This document shows positions 8,620 through 17,045 of a stretch of DNA of 64,000 nt, one piece after another. The translations under genes were made by a program, and so were the position numbers. The stretch's first letter is position 1. Every line of letters starts with the position of its first letter. Origin of the DNA: Flavobacteriales bacterium (GTDB lineage: Bacteria > Bacteroidota > Bacteroidia > Flavobacteriales > Flavobacteriaceae); the NCBI GenBank assembly GCA_017303755.1, contig JAFLBS010000005.1, positions 186,001 to 250,000 on the forward strand, in the 5' to 3' direction. Under the pieces are notes generated by a model. It did not search any database. It was not told the origin of the DNA and was given only the letters and a program-made list of their open reading frames with translations.

Positions 8620-8988
8620 CTAGGTCTTACATCCAAATTTTTCTGGATTGGTAATCATGTAATTGATTAATTTACCTATTTCAAGAGTTTGGTTAGATAA
8701 ATCTAAATAAACGTCTCTTGTAATATAATGACATTCATAAGCGAATTCCAACCACACATTAGTTTCAGAATTTTCTCCATCACTGTCTGTAAGTTTACTT
8801 ATAAAGTGTGCAACATATCTTCTTTTTCTGTATGATTCAGCAATATTGGCACATACACTTCTTGATGAACGTCTAATTTGATCGGTTAATGAATATTTTT
8901 CTTCAATTGGAAATGATTTCGAAAGGATAAAAATTTCCATTGACAATTTAAATCCTTTTTGATAGGCTAATAATTCTCTAAAGTCCAT
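8620..8988 (-). CDS. Four-helix-bundle protein (23S rRNA intervening-sequence family)
   Basis: The product has 122 residues. The start MDFRELLAYQKGFKLSMEIF, the middle LTDQIRRSSRSVCANIAES and the pattern of amphipathic helices are diagnostic of the S23/IVP four-helix-bundle family. Members occur inside 23S rRNA insertions or, more often, as solitary genes of unknown function. Here it stands alone between purB and guaB and is flanked by simple-sequence stretches, which suggests an accessory insertion. Confidence 0.88.
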   Translation of the reverse strand: MDFRELLAYQKGFKLSMEIFILSKSFPIEEKYSLTDQIRRSSRSVCANIAESYRKRRYVAHFISKLTDSDGENSETNVWLEFAYECHYITRDVYLDLSNQTLEIGKLINYMITNPEKFGCKT

Positions 8989-9020
8989 ATAATTAAAAAT
9001 TTTATTTTGGCTAATACTGA

Positions 9021-9043
9021 AGACTGAGACTGAGACTGAGACT
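9021..9043. repeat. Microsatellite of ACTGAG units
   Basis: About three and a half copies of a 6-base unit (GACTGA register) lie in the 59-base gap between guaB and the four-helix-bundle gene. Related GACTG-rich stretches recur at 8580-8600, 14181-14200 and 15330-15362. Confidence 0.6.
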
Positions 9044-9047
9044 AAAC

Positions 9048-10520
9048 TTACCTCGAATAATTAGGTGCTTCTTTCGTAATCGTCACATTATGCGGATGAC
9101 TTTCACCAATTCCGCTGGTTGTAATCCGAACAAATTTGCCCGTTTCTTGTAGTGCCGGAATGTCTTTCGCACCACAATAACCCATTCCGGCACGTAAACC
9201 GCCAATGAATTGTTGCATGCTTTCGTTCAATTCGCCTTTATACGGTACGCGACCTACAATTCCTTCTGGAACTAATTTTTTAATATCGTCTTCTACGTCT
9301 TGAAAATAACGGTCTTTCGAACCTTCTTGCATCGCTTCTACCGAACCCATTCCGCGGTACGATTTGAATTTTCTTCCTTCAAAAATAATGGTTTCACCAG
9401 GCGATTCTTTGGTTCCCGCTAACAATGATCCTAACATCACACTATCCGCACCAGCAGCAATCGCTTTCGGAATGTCACCTGTATATCGAATTCCACCATC
9501 AGCAATTACTGGAACGCCAGTGCCACGCAATGCCGCAGCGACTTCCAACACCGCCGAAAACTGCGGAAAACCAACTCCAGCCACTACACGCGTAGTACAA
9601 ATCGAACCAGGTCCGATTCCGACTTTCACCGCGTCAGCACCATTTTCAGCCAAATACAAAGCGGCTTCTGGTGTCGCAATGTTTCCAACCACTACATCCA
9701 AATTAGGAAATTTTGCTTTTACTTCTTTCAACACTTTTACAACTCCTTGTGTATGTCCGTGAGCAGTGTCGATAATCACAGCATCTACACCAGCATTCAC
9801 CAAGGCAGTTGCTCTTTCCAAAGCATCGGCAGTTACACCTAATGCAGCAGCTACTCTTAAACGACCGTAACGGTCTTTGTTGGCAATTGGTTTCTGTGCT
9901 AACTTGGTAATATCTCTAAAGGTAATTAAACCTACTAATTTGTAATTTTTATCTACAACAGGCAATTTCTCAATTTTGTTTTCTTGTAAAATACCTTCGG
10001 CTTCTTGTAGTGTCGTTCCTTCGGCAGCGGTAACTAAATTTTGAGAGGTCATCACTTCCAATATCGAACGCGAATTGATTTTTTCAAAACGCAAATCACG
10101 ATTCGTCACAATTCCTTTTAAGGTTCCATTTTCGTCTACTACTGGAATTCCACCTATACTGAACTCTTTCATCGCTTGTTTGGCATCGCCAACTGTAGCA
10201 GTTAACGGAAGCGTCACTGGATCGATAATCATACCGCTTTCAGCACGTTTCACTTTACGTACTTTGGCTGCTTGCTGTTCGATGGTCATGTTTTTGTGCA
10301 GTACACCAATTCCGCCTTCTTGCGCCATAGCAATCGCCATTGAACTTTCAGTTACCGTATCCATTGCTGCGGATACAACAGGAACATTCAACGTAATATT
10401 CCTCGAAAATTTCGATTGAATACTGACTTCGCGTGGTAAAACTTCGGAGTAATTTGGGATGAGCAGAACATCGTCGTAAGTAAGACCTTCTCCAACGATT
10501 TTAGAAATGTGTGCCTTCAT
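9048..10520 (-). CDS. guaB: Inosine-5'-monophosphate dehydrogenase
   Basis: The product has 490 residues, full length. It oxidises IMP to XMP with NAD, the committed step to GMP. Seen: N-terminal [20 protein letters not shown], a pair of CBS domains inserted at about 95-205, the active-site loop [15 protein letters not shown] with the catalytic Cys, [11 protein letters not shown], the flap RGMGSVEAM and GRVPYKG, and C-terminal GESHPHNV. The gene converges on purB across the four-helix-bundle gene, and guaA lies about 40 kb away. Confidence 0.98.
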   Translation of the reverse strand: MKAHISKIVGEGLTYDDVLLIPNYSEVLPREVSIQSKFSRNITLNVPVVSAAMDTVTESSMAIAMAQEGGIGVLHKNMTIEQQAAKVRKVKRAESGMIIDPVTLPLTATVGDAKQAMKEFSIGGIPVVDENGTLKGIVTNRDLRFEKINSRSILEVMTSQNLVTAAEGTTLQEAEGILQENKIEKLPVVDKNYKLVGLITFRDITKLAQKPIANKDRYGRLRVAAALGVTADALERATALVNAGVDAVIIDTAHGHTQGVVKVLKEVKAKFPNLDVVVGNIATPEAALYLAENGADAVKVGIGPGSICTTRVVAGVGFPQFSAVLEVAAALRGTGVPVIADGGIRYTGDIPKAIAAGADSVMLGSLLAGTKESPGETIIFEGRKFKSYRGMGSVEAMQEGSKDRYFQDVEDDIKKLVPEGIVGRVPYKGELNESMQQFIGGLRAGMGYCGAKDIPALQETGKFVRITTSGIGESHPHNVTITKEAPNYSR

Positions 10521-10553
10521 GGTGCAATTTGGTTGTTGTAGTTAAATTGCATG

Positions 10554-10561
10554 CAAATATA
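10554..10561 (-). promoter_or_regulatory. Candidate -7 box (TATATTTG) for guaB
   Basis: On the minus strand TATATTTG matches TAnnTTTG 33 bases upstream of the guaB ATG. No TTG at the expected -33 distance was seen, so this is a partial match. Confidence 0.45.
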
Positions 10562-10623
10562 GTGAAAAAAGTGATTAGTGAATAGTGTTAGTGATTAGTT
10601 TTTTAGACATCAATTTTTAAACG

Positions 10624-10741
10624 TCTAACTTGTCGTGCTGATCCCGATAACTATCGGGAGAAGCATCTCATTCACTTGGTTCATAATGGAACGCGGATTA
10701 AACGGATTTGCTTGTGCAAAACGCGGATTTAAACGGATTTT
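10624..10741. repeat. Single copy of the ~112-bp repeat, with an extra inner hairpin
   Basis: This stretch aligns with the units of the tandem array at 13505-13951 (CTTGTC..TGCTGA, AGCATCTCATTCACTTGG, AACGCGGATTAAAC, GCAAAACGCGGAT). In place of the usual GAGGAACGA loop it carries CCCGATAACTATCGGG, a perfect 7-bp hairpin, so the compared region is a few bases longer. Together with the structured repeat that follows it forms a composite also found at 13840-14053, on the other side of the P-type ATPase gene. Confidence 0.8.
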
Positions 10742-10783
10742 TTTATTTGAAGCAGGAATTTAGTTATTCTAATAACGCCTCGT

Positions 10784-10824
10784 CCCGCTTTCCGCTCTAC
10801 TGCGTGCCGCTGCAATCGGGGCTA
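10784..10824 (-). repeat. Structured repeat, copy A (short TAGCCCCGAT form)
   Basis: Read on the minus strand it opens TAGCCCCGAT and closes with AGCGGGACGAGG, giving a CCCG/CGGG pairing (10818-10821 with 10784-10787). It lacks the long inner hairpin of copies C, E and F. It lies about 160 bases upstream of the P-type ATPase gene and is nearly identical to copy B. Confidence 0.7.
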
Positions 10825-10860
10825 GTTTAGACGTTTTGTATTTCAGTAGCACCTTCAGCC

Positions 10861-10900
10861 TTCTGCGTTCTGCCTTCTGCGTTCTGCGTTCTGCGTTCTG
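10861..10900. repeat. TTCTGCG microsatellite
   Basis: Nearly six copies of a 7-base unit (TTCTGCG, one variant TTCTGCC). The same unit appears in the opposite orientation in the lysA leader at 30942-30979. With the repeats above, it fills the 467-base gap upstream of the P-type ATPase gene. Confidence 0.75.
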
Positions 10901-10987
10901 AACACTGAATACTATCAAAAATAACCCAACTATTTCCCCATAAATCCAATTAAAATCACTACCTTAGAGTACCACAACTATTTCATT

Positions 10988-13489
10988 ATGAGCGAATTTA
11001 AACCATCCATTACCGGACTTTCCAATCAAGAGGTACTTTCATCTCGAAAAACGGGAGGTTCTAATTCGTTGGAACATCAAGAAAAGAATCATTTTTTGAA
11101 TTCGTTACTCGAAATGGTCAAAGATCCCATGTTTTTATTATTAGTTGCAGCAGCGAGTATTTATTATATTTCAGGCGATTTGGGTGATGGCATCTTTATG
11201 ACTTTTGCAATTTTTTTGGTAGCAGCAATCTCACTTTTTCAAGAATCGCGAAGTCGAAATGCCATTGATGCGCTCAAAAAAATGTCGCAACCCAAAAGTA
11301 AAGTCATCCGAAACGGTGAACTAATTGAAATTCAAAGTGAAGAAATTGTGTTGGGCGATTGCATTCAAATCGAAGAAGGCAGTTTTGTACCCGCCGATGC
11401 TACAATCTTACAATCGCACGATTTTTCAGTCAACGAAGCGATTTTAACGGGCGAATCACTCTCAGTTTTTAAAAATGAAGATTCCGAAAATAAAACCGTT
11501 TTTCAAGGAACAACTGTGGCAACAGGTATGGCGATTTGTACAGTAACTGCTATCGGAAACCAAACCAGTTTAGGCAAAATAGGCAAAAGTTTAAATGAAA
11601 TTACCGAAGAAAAAACGCCTTTGCAAATCCAGATTACCCATTTTGTCAAGAAAATGTCCATCATTGGAATCCTCATTTTTGGCATCGTTTGGGCAGTAAA
11701 TTACTATCACTCAAAAAGTGTTTTAGACAGTTTACTCAAAGCACTAACCATAGCCATGAGTGTTATTCCCGAAGAAATTCCGGTGGCATTTGCTTCTTTC
11801 ATGGCCTTGGGTGCGTGGCGCTTGATGAAAATGGGAATCATCACCAAACAAACCAAAACGGTGGAAACTTTGGGAAGTGCAACGGTTATCTGCACCGACA
11901 AAACCGGAACCATTACCGAAAATAAAATGAGTTTAGCGCAATTGTATCTTTTCACTTCGGATGCGATTGTCAACACCAACGAACAACTCAATCCCGAAGC
12001 CGAAGAACTACTAAGTTTGGCCATGTGGTCAAGCGAACCCATACCTTTTGATGCCATGGAAATTGCCATTCATGAAGCCTATACCAATTTAGAATCAACT
12101 GACGAGCGACCCAATTTCAAATTGATTCACGAATATCCTTTGAGCGGAAAACCACCCATGATGACACACGTTTTTGAAGATAAAAATGGGAAGCGAATCA
12201 TCGCTGCCAAAGGCGCACCCGAAGCGTTAATTGAAGTAAGCAATGTATCAGAAGTTGACAAAAATAAAATTTTGGTTGCAATGAAAACCATAGCCAACGA
12301 AGGTTATCGAGTTTTAGGTGTAGGTGTCGCCGAATTTTCAGGCAGTGATTACCCTAAAGCTCAACAAGAATTGAAGTTCCATTTTAAAGGTTTGGTCGCA
12401 TTTTACGATCCACCGAAAGCCAATATTCAAGACGTTTTTGAAACGTTTTACAAAGCCGGAATCCAAGTAAAAATTGTAACAGGCGACAATGCAGCAACCA
12501 CTTCAACTATTGCCAAGCAAGTCGGATTTAAAGATGCCGACAAAGTCTTAAATGGAGATGAATTAATGGCGATGGACGAAGCAACGCTAAAAGTAAAAGT
12601 AATGGAAACGGCCATTTTTACTCGAATGTTTCCCGAAGCCAAACTAAAAATCATTCAGGCGTTAAAAGATAACAACCAAATTGTAGCCATGACAGGCGAT
12701 GGTGTAAATGATGGTCCTGCGTTAAAATCAGCTCACATCGGAATTGCGATGGGCAAAAAAGGAACCGAAATCGCCAAACAAGCCGCCAATTTAATCTTAA
12801 TTGATGATGATTTTTCCAAAATGACCGACGCTATTGCCATGGGAAGAAAAATTTACATCAACTTAAAAAAAGCCATTCAGTACATCATTTCCATTCATAT
12901 TCCAATTATTCTAATTGTGTTCATTCCGTTGGCATTGGGTTGGATCTATCCGAACATTTTTACACCCGTTCACATCATCTTTTTAGAGATTATCATGGGT
13001 CCAACGTGCTCCATTATATACGAAAACGAACCCATGGAACGCAATTTAATGCTGCAACAACCACGACCACTGACCACCACTTTTTTCAATTTAAAAGAAA
13101 TTGCCATTAGCATAGTTCAAGGTTTGGTGATTACAGCAGGATTACTGTTTGTGTATCAATATTGTATAGCTGATGGTTGTTCGGAAAACGTCACTCGTAC
13201 CGTAATTTTCATCGCACTCATTGCATCCAACATCTTTTTGACACTGGCCAATCGCTCGTTTTATTACTCTATTTTTACCACTATTCAGTACAAAAACAAC
13301 CTGGTTCCACTCATCATCGGAATTACCATTTTGATGACTTCTTTGTTGCTATTTGTTCCCGTTTTCAGCGCTTTCTTTTTGTTTGATTCGGTTACGTGGA
13401 TGCAAGTCGGATTGAGTGTTTTGGTTGGATTTGTGTCGGTAATGTGGGTTGAGATTTATAAAGCATTCAGAAGGAGAAAGCTGATTTAA
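10988..13489 (+). CDS. P-type cation-transporting ATPase, substrate uncertain
   Basis: The product has 833 residues. Hallmarks: N-terminal cation-ATPase domain, actuator motif TGES (154-157), M4 motif PEEIPVAF, phosphorylation site DKTGTIT with Asp304, nucleotide-binding KGAPE (about 409), hinge TGDGVNDGPA (569-578), and about ten membrane segments. The overall plan is P2-like, as in Ca2+ pumps. However, M6 reads IFLEIIMGPTCSIIYENEP rather than the Asn/Asp-bearing motif of Ca2+-ATPases, and M4 has Glu-Glu-Ile. The cation is therefore not assigned. The gene is monocistronic and lies between two copies of a composite repeat. Confidence 0.92.
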   Translation: MSEFKPSITGLSNQEVLSSRKTGGSNSLEHQEKNHFLNSLLEMVKDPMFLLLVAAASIYYISGDLGDGIFMTFAIFLVAAISLFQESRSRNAIDALKKMSQPKSKVIRNGELIEIQSEEIVLGDCIQIEEGSFVPADATILQSHDFSVNEAILTGESLSVFKNEDSENKTVFQGTTVATGMAICTVTAIGNQTSLGKIGKSLNEITEEKTPLQIQITHFVKKMSIIGILIFGIVWAVNYYHSKSVLDSLLKALTIAMSVIPEEIPVAFASFMALGAWRLMKMGIITKQTKTVETLGSATVICTDKTGTITENKMSLAQLYLFTSDAIVNTNEQLNPEAEELLSLAMWSSEPIPFDAMEIAIHEAYTNLESTDERPNFKLIHEYPLSGKPPMMTHVFEDKNGKRIIAAKGAPEALIEVSNVSEVDKNKILVAMKTIANEGYRVLGVGVAEFSGSDYPKAQQELKFHFKGLVAFYDPPKANIQDVFETFYKAGIQVKIVTGDNAATTSTIAKQVGFKDADKVLNGDELMAMDEATLKVKVMETAIFTRMFPEAKLKIIQALKDNNQIVAMTGDGVNDGPALKSAHIGIAMGKKGTEIAKQAANLILIDDDFSKMTDAIAMGRKIYINLKKAIQYIISIHIPIILIVFIPLALGWIYPNIFTPVHIIFLEIIMGPTCSIIYENEPMERNLMLQQPRPLTTTFFNLKEIAISIVQGLVITAGLLFVYQYCIADGCSENVTRTVIFIALIASNIFLTLANRSFYYSIFTTIQYKNNLVPLIIGITILMTSLLLFVPVFSAFFLFDSVTWMQVGLSVLVGFVSVMWVEIYKAFRRRKLI

Positions 13490-13504
13490 AAGTATCTATT
13501 ACGG

Positions 13505-13951
13505 TCAAACTTGTCATGCTGAGGAACGAAGCATCTCATTCACTTGGCTCATTTTGGAACGCGGATTAAACTGATTTGCTGGAGCAAAACGCGGATACTA
13601 ACCGGATTTATTATAGTCAAACTTGTCATGCTGAAGAACGAAGCATCTCTTTCACCTTGCTTATTTTGGAACGCGGATTAAACTGATTTGCTGGAGCAAA
13701 ACGCTGATTGCAACGGATTTATTATAGCCAATCTTGTCATGCTGAGGAACGAAGCATCTCATTCACTTTGATCATTTTGGAACGCGGATTAAACTGATTT
13801 GCTGGAGCAAAACGCGGATACTAACCGGATTTATCATAGTCAAACTTGTCATGCTGAAGAACGAAGCATCTCATTCGCCTTGCTTATTTTGGAACGCGGA
13901 TTAAACTGATTTGCTGGAGCAAAACGCTGATTGCAACGGATTTTTTTATTT
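13505..13951. repeat. Four tandem ~112-bp repeats in alternating ABAB order
   Basis: Units start near 13505, 13617, 13728 and 13840. Each contains CTTGTCATGCTGA, a GAACGAAGCATCTC block that can pair ATGCT with AGCAT, then AACGCGGATTAAACTGATTT and GCTGGAGCAAAACGC. Units 1 and 3 end CGGATACTAACCGG, units 2 and 4 end CTGATTGCAACGG and have GAAGAACG in the loop. The array therefore arose by duplication of a two-unit block of about 223 bp. No ORF spans it. Confidence 0.9.
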
Positions 13952-13986
13952 GAAGCAGATGTATAATAATTCTAACAACGCCTCGT

Positions 13987-14027
13987 CCCGCTTTCCGCTT
14001 TACTGCGTGCCGCTGCAATCGGGGCTA
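13987..14027 (-). repeat. Structured repeat, copy B (short TAGCCCCGAT form)
   Basis: Nearly identical to copy A: minus-strand TAGCCCCGAT at the 5' end and AGCGGGACGAGG at the 3' end, with CCCG/CGGG pairing (14021-14024 with 13987-13990). It follows the last unit of the 112-bp array exactly as copy A follows the single unit upstream of the ATPase gene. Confidence 0.7.
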
Positions 14028-14062
14028 GGGTAGCCATTTTGTATTTCAATAGAACTTCTTAT

Positions 14063-14140
14063 ACTACTGCGTCTTTCCCGCGAATGCGGGAATCCACTAC
14101 TATAAAAATGGGTTCCCACATCCGCGGGAAAGACGGTAGT
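14063..14140. repeat. Long imperfect hairpin element
   Basis: Two arms of about 31 bases (from ACTACTGCGTCTTTCCCGCG and the complement of CGCGGGAAAGACGGTAGT) flank a loop of about 14 bases. The arms differ by a few substitutions and one small indel, so the hairpin pairing is retained. No coding potential; resembles a small palindromic interspersed element. Confidence 0.75.
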
Positions 14141-14214
14141 GTAACAATATCTGCTTGAATTATACCTAATGTACATTCTGAATACTGCGACTGCGACTGA
14201 AAACTCAATTGCTC

Positions 14215-14356
14215 TAGCCCAGATTGCAATGGAAAGCTTTTTGAAAGTGAAAACTAATTTTTGTTGCTGTGAAAAAGCGACCAACGGAAGCTCTTTTCAC
14301 AGCCTACAAAAATAGTTTGAAGTGAAAAAACTTGGAATGAAAAGCTGGATTGGCTA
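14215..14356 (+). repeat. Structured repeat, copy F (TAGCCCAGAT form with long inner hairpin)
   Basis: Starts TAGCCCAGAT and ends AGCTGGATTGGCTA. TAGCC can pair with GGCTA and CAG with CTG. Inside, AAACTAATTTTTGT (14251-14264) pairs with ACAAAAATAGTTT (14306-14318), and CTGTGAAAA (14267-14275) pairs with TTTTCACAG (14294-14302). The apical loop holds GCGACCAACGGAAGC (14277-14291), which is identical in copy E. It is the best preserved copy and could be a small structured RNA. Confidence 0.75.
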
Positions 14357-14367
14357 CTAAAAATTTG

Positions 14368-14432
14368 AACCATATAAGGCATATAAGGTCATTGAAGAGA
14401 AAACTTACATGAACTTATATTTCTTATATGGT
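14368..14432. repeat. AACCATATAAGG inverted-repeat element, copy 1
   Basis: The left arm begins AACCATATAAGGCATATAAG and the right arm ends CTTATATTTCTTATATGGT, imperfect inverted copies enclosing about 25 bases. A better preserved copy is at 16447-16556. The two copies bracket the HMG-CoA-lyase-like gene and pyrD. It lies 30 bases downstream of the former's stop codon. Confidence 0.75.
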
Positions 14433-14463
14433 AAAAAAAATTGAAACTTTTTATGGTAAAAAA

Positions 14464-15327
14464 TTAATGAAACTCACCAAACAACCGCGAAGCTACATTA
14501 TAAGCGCTTTCGAAACTCATCGGACTGGTGTTGGTGTTTTCTTTAACCGTGGTAAAATAAGACAATAATTTTTCGGTTGGCATATTGCCTGTCAAATCGT
14601 CTTTGGCCATTGGGCAACCGCCAAAACCTTGGATTGCGCCATCATAGCGTCGGCAACCGGCTTTGTAGGCAGCATCTATTTTTTCAAACCATTTTTCGGG
14701 TGTGGTGTGTAAATGCGCACCAAATTCAATATTCGGATATTTCGGAATCAAATTGGAGAACAAATAATCAATCACTTCGGGTGTGGAACTTCCAATTGTA
14801 TCAGAGAGCGAAAGGATTTTTACACCCATAGTGGCCAATTTTTCCGTCCACTCGCCTACTATTTCCACATTCCACGGATCGCCGTACGGATTTCCGAATC
14901 CCATTGAAATGTAAGTCACAACTTCTTTATTGGATTTGTCAGCGATGTTTAAAATTTCTTGCAACGTTACCAAACTCTCTGCAATGGTTTTGTGTGTGTT
15001 ACGCATTTGGAAATTCTCCGAAATCGAAAACGGAAAACCCAAATAGTTGATTTCTGGGTGAACCGAAGCCATTTCGGCGCCTTGCGTGTTGGCAATAATC
15101 GCGAGTAATTTGCTTTGTGTTTGCGACAAATCGAGTTGCGCCAACACCTCGGCGGTATCTTGCATTTGCGGAATCGCTTTGGGCGAAACGAAACTTCCAA
15201 AATCAATCGTGTCAAAACCGACACGCAACAACGCCTGAATATAGTCGACTTTGCGCTCGGTGGGAATAAACGGTTTAATGCCTTGCATGGCATCGCGCGG
15301 ACATTCGATGATTTTGATGTTTTCCAT
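14464..15327 (-). CDS. Hydroxymethylglutaryl-CoA lyase family protein
   Basis: The product has 287 residues, typical for HMG-CoA lyase, which splits HMG-CoA into acetoacetate and acetyl-CoA in leucine breakdown. Seen: an N-terminal PRDAMQG in place of the usual PRDGLQNE, the metal-binding SDTIGSSTPE region, the GAHLHTT pair of His residues, and the signature GFGGCPMAKDDLTGN carrying the active-site Cys. The changed first motif (Ala-Met for Gly-Leu, Gly for Asn) leaves some doubt about exact substrate. Upstream, 52 bases separate it from pyrD, which is read in the same direction. Confidence 0.85.
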   Translation of the reverse strand: MENIKIIECPRDAMQGIKPFIPTERKVDYIQALLRVGFDTIDFGSFVSPKAIPQMQDTAEVLAQLDLSQTQSKLLAIIANTQGAEMASVHPEINYLGFPFSISENFQMRNTHKTIAESLVTLQEILNIADKSNKEVVTYISMGFGNPYGDPWNVEIVGEWTEKLATMGVKILSLSDTIGSSTPEVIDYLFSNLIPKYPNIEFGAHLHTTPEKWFEKIDAAYKAGCRRYDGAIQGFGGCPMAKDDLTGNMPTEKLLSYFTTVKENTNTSPMSFESAYNVASRLFGEFH

Positions 15328-15379
15328 GGAGTGACTGAGTTCCTGAGTGGCTGAGTAACTGAGATTTTTTGCTAATGTA

Positions 15380-16399
15380 CTAAGATTTTTTCAAAATTGC
15401 TTTGTTGATATCGCGTATCAATTTCGGACCTTCATAGATAAATCCGGTGTACAATTGTATTAAGCTTGCACCAGCTTCGAGTTTTTCAATGGCATCTTGA
15501 GCAGTGTGAATTCCGCCTACACCAATAATTGGAAAGGATTTATTGCTTTTTTCAGATAGAAAACGAATCACTTCAGTGGAACGTTTTGTTAATGGTTTTC
15601 CTGATAATCCACCAGTTTCCGACTTATTTTCGGATTGCAAACCTTCGCGTGATAAAGTCGTATTCGTAGCAATAACACCAGCGATTTTGGTTTCATTGAC
15701 AATTTCGATGATGTCTAACAATTGTGAATCGGTTAAATCGGGAGCAATTTTGAGTAGAATTGGTTTATGATTTATGGTTTGTAGTTGATGGTTTTCGAGT
15801 GAACTCAATAGTTTTTTTAACGGTTCTTTTTCTTGCAATTCACGTAAATTAGGTGTGTTGGGCGAACTCACATTCACTACAAAATAATCCACATAATCGA
15901 ATAAAGCCTCGAAACAAATTTTGTAGTCGTCTACCGCATTTTCGTTGGGAGTGATTTTATTTTTTCCAATGTTGCCGCCAATGAGAACACCTTTGTTGCT
16001 TTTGAGACGTTCGACTGCTTCTTTTACACCACCATTATTGAAACCCATTCGGTTGATGATGGCCGAATCTTCTTTCAAACGAAACAATCTTTTTTTAGGA
16101 TTTCCTTCTTGTCCGACTGGAGTTAGTGTACCTATTTCGATAAAACCAAAACCGAAGTTAGAAAGTTCGTTATACAATTTAGCATCTTTATCAAATCCGG
16201 CGGCTAAACCCACTGGATTTTTAAATTTGAGTCCGAATACTTCACGTTCCAAACGTTGATCATTGACCGAATACAACGATTTAAAAAGCGAGGGAAAACC
16301 CGGAATTTTAGAAAGAGTTCGAATTAAAGAAAAGGTAAAATAATGCACTTTTTCGGGATCAAACCAAAAAAGAATTGGACGAATGAGTAGTTTGTACAT
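15380..16399 (-). CDS. pyrD: Dihydroorotate dehydrogenase (quinone), class 2
   Basis: The product has 339 residues. It oxidises dihydroorotate to orotate, passing electrons to quinone at the inner membrane. Seen: N-terminal membrane-associating helix region ([16 protein letters not shown]), [36 protein letters not shown] with the catalytic Ser that marks class 2, NTTLSREG, and the FMN phosphate loop [11 protein letters not shown]. The gene lies between two AACCATATAAGG inverted repeats. Confidence 0.96.
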   Translation of the reverse strand: MYKLLIRPILFWFDPEKVHYFTFSLIRTLSKIPGFPSLFKSLYSVNDQRLEREVFGLKFKNPVGLAAGFDKDAKLYNELSNFGFGFIEIGTLTPVGQEGNPKKRLFRLKEDSAIINRMGFNNGGVKEAVERLKSNKGVLIGGNIGKNKITPNENAVDDYKICFEALFDYVDYFVVNVSSPNTPNLRELQEKEPLKKLLSSLENHQLQTINHKPILLKIAPDLTDSQLLDIIEIVNETKIAGVIATNTTLSREGLQSENKSETGGLSGKPLTKRSTEVIRFLSEKSNKSFPIIGVGGIHTAQDAIEKLEAGASLIQLYTGFIYEGPKLIRDINKAILKKS

Positions 16400-16446
16400 A
16401 GTTTGTTGTGTTGTAGTGCAAAAATAGGAAATTGGTATATTTTTTT

Positions 16447-16556
16447 AACCATATAAGGCATATAAGTTCATAAAAGTCTTTTTCATTTTTTACACATAAA
16501 GCATCTGATAAATTTAGATAGAAAAAACTTAATTTTCTTATATGCCTTATATGGTT
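16447..16556. repeat. AACCATATAAGG inverted-repeat element, copy 2 (perfect 20-bp ends)
   Basis: AACCATATAAGGCATATAAG at 16447-16466 is repeated exactly, inverted, at 16537-16556. The 110-bp element has no ORF and shares its ends with the element at 14368-14432. It lies upstream of pyrD and downstream of the small heat-shock gene. Confidence 0.8.
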
Positions 16557-16565
16557 CAAATAAAT

Positions 16566-16597
16566 AAAAAAACGCACCTAAACTAGATGCGTTTTCT
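16566..16597 (-). terminator. Terminator for the small heat-shock protein gene
   Basis: On the minus strand AAAACGCA pairs with TGCGTTTT (16588-16595 with 16569-16576) around an 11-base loop, followed by a T-rich run. It lies about 25 bases past the stop codon. Confidence 0.85.
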
Positions 16598-16619
16598 TCA
16601 ACCCTAACTATGATGAAAA

Positions 16620-17045
16620 TTACCCTATTTCGATTAAGCGTTTTGGTTTAGGTAGTGCTTCTTCTTTTTTAGGAAGCGACACGTGCAAAACACCATTTTC
16701 ATAAATCGCATTGATGCTATCAGTATTCACAGTTTCTGGCAAAGTGAATGCTCTACGGAACGATGAATAGTTGAACTCTTTGCGAGTGTATTTTCCTTGA
16801 GTTTCTTCTTTTTCTGATTTTTCTTCAGAAGAAATGGTCAGTACATTGTGATCAATTTCGATGTTGAAATCTTCTTTGGCTTTTCCTGGAGCAGCTAGTT
16901 CGATTCCGAAATTTGTATCGGTTTCTTTAATGTTTACTGCAGGAATGTTGTTGTTAAAACTTTGCATTCCGCCCAACCAATCTGGTTTCAATAATTCATC
17001 GATAATCGATGGAAATGGCACTGTGTTTCTTTTAATTAAGTTCAT
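16620..17045 (-). CDS. Small heat-shock protein, Hsp20/alpha-crystallin family
   Basis: The product has 141 residues. The alpha-crystallin domain occupies about 35-140: VNIKETDTNFGIELAAPGKAKEDFNIEIDHN is its opening (given here only as position), then ISSEEKSEKEE, a basic strand ending FRRAFTLPETV, and the C-terminal Ile-x-Ile-like motif region RLIEIG. It is an ATP-independent holdase. No CIRCE element precedes it, so HrcA control is not suggested. The gene is divergent from the YadA-head-like protein gene. Confidence 0.94.
   Translation of the reverse strand: MNLIKRNTVPFPSIIDELLKPDWLGGMQSFNNNIPAVNIKETDTNFGIELAAPGKAKEDFNIEIDHNVLTISSEEKSEKEETQGKYTRKEFNYSSFRRAFTLPETVNTDSINAIYENGVLHVSLPKKEEALPKPKRLIEIG

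Noticed and set aside
9364-9762. 132-residue ORF opposite guaB
   Set aside because: It is a shadow of the strongly conserved IMP dehydrogenase coding sequence on the other strand.
13505-13951. CRISPR-like direct repeats
   Set aside because: Unit length is about 112 bp, units are adjacent without unique spacers, and no cas genes are present.
14000-14284. 94-residue minus-strand ORF in the repeat gap
   Set aside because: It crosses three distinct repeat elements and has no recognisable domain, so it is a by-product of those repeats.
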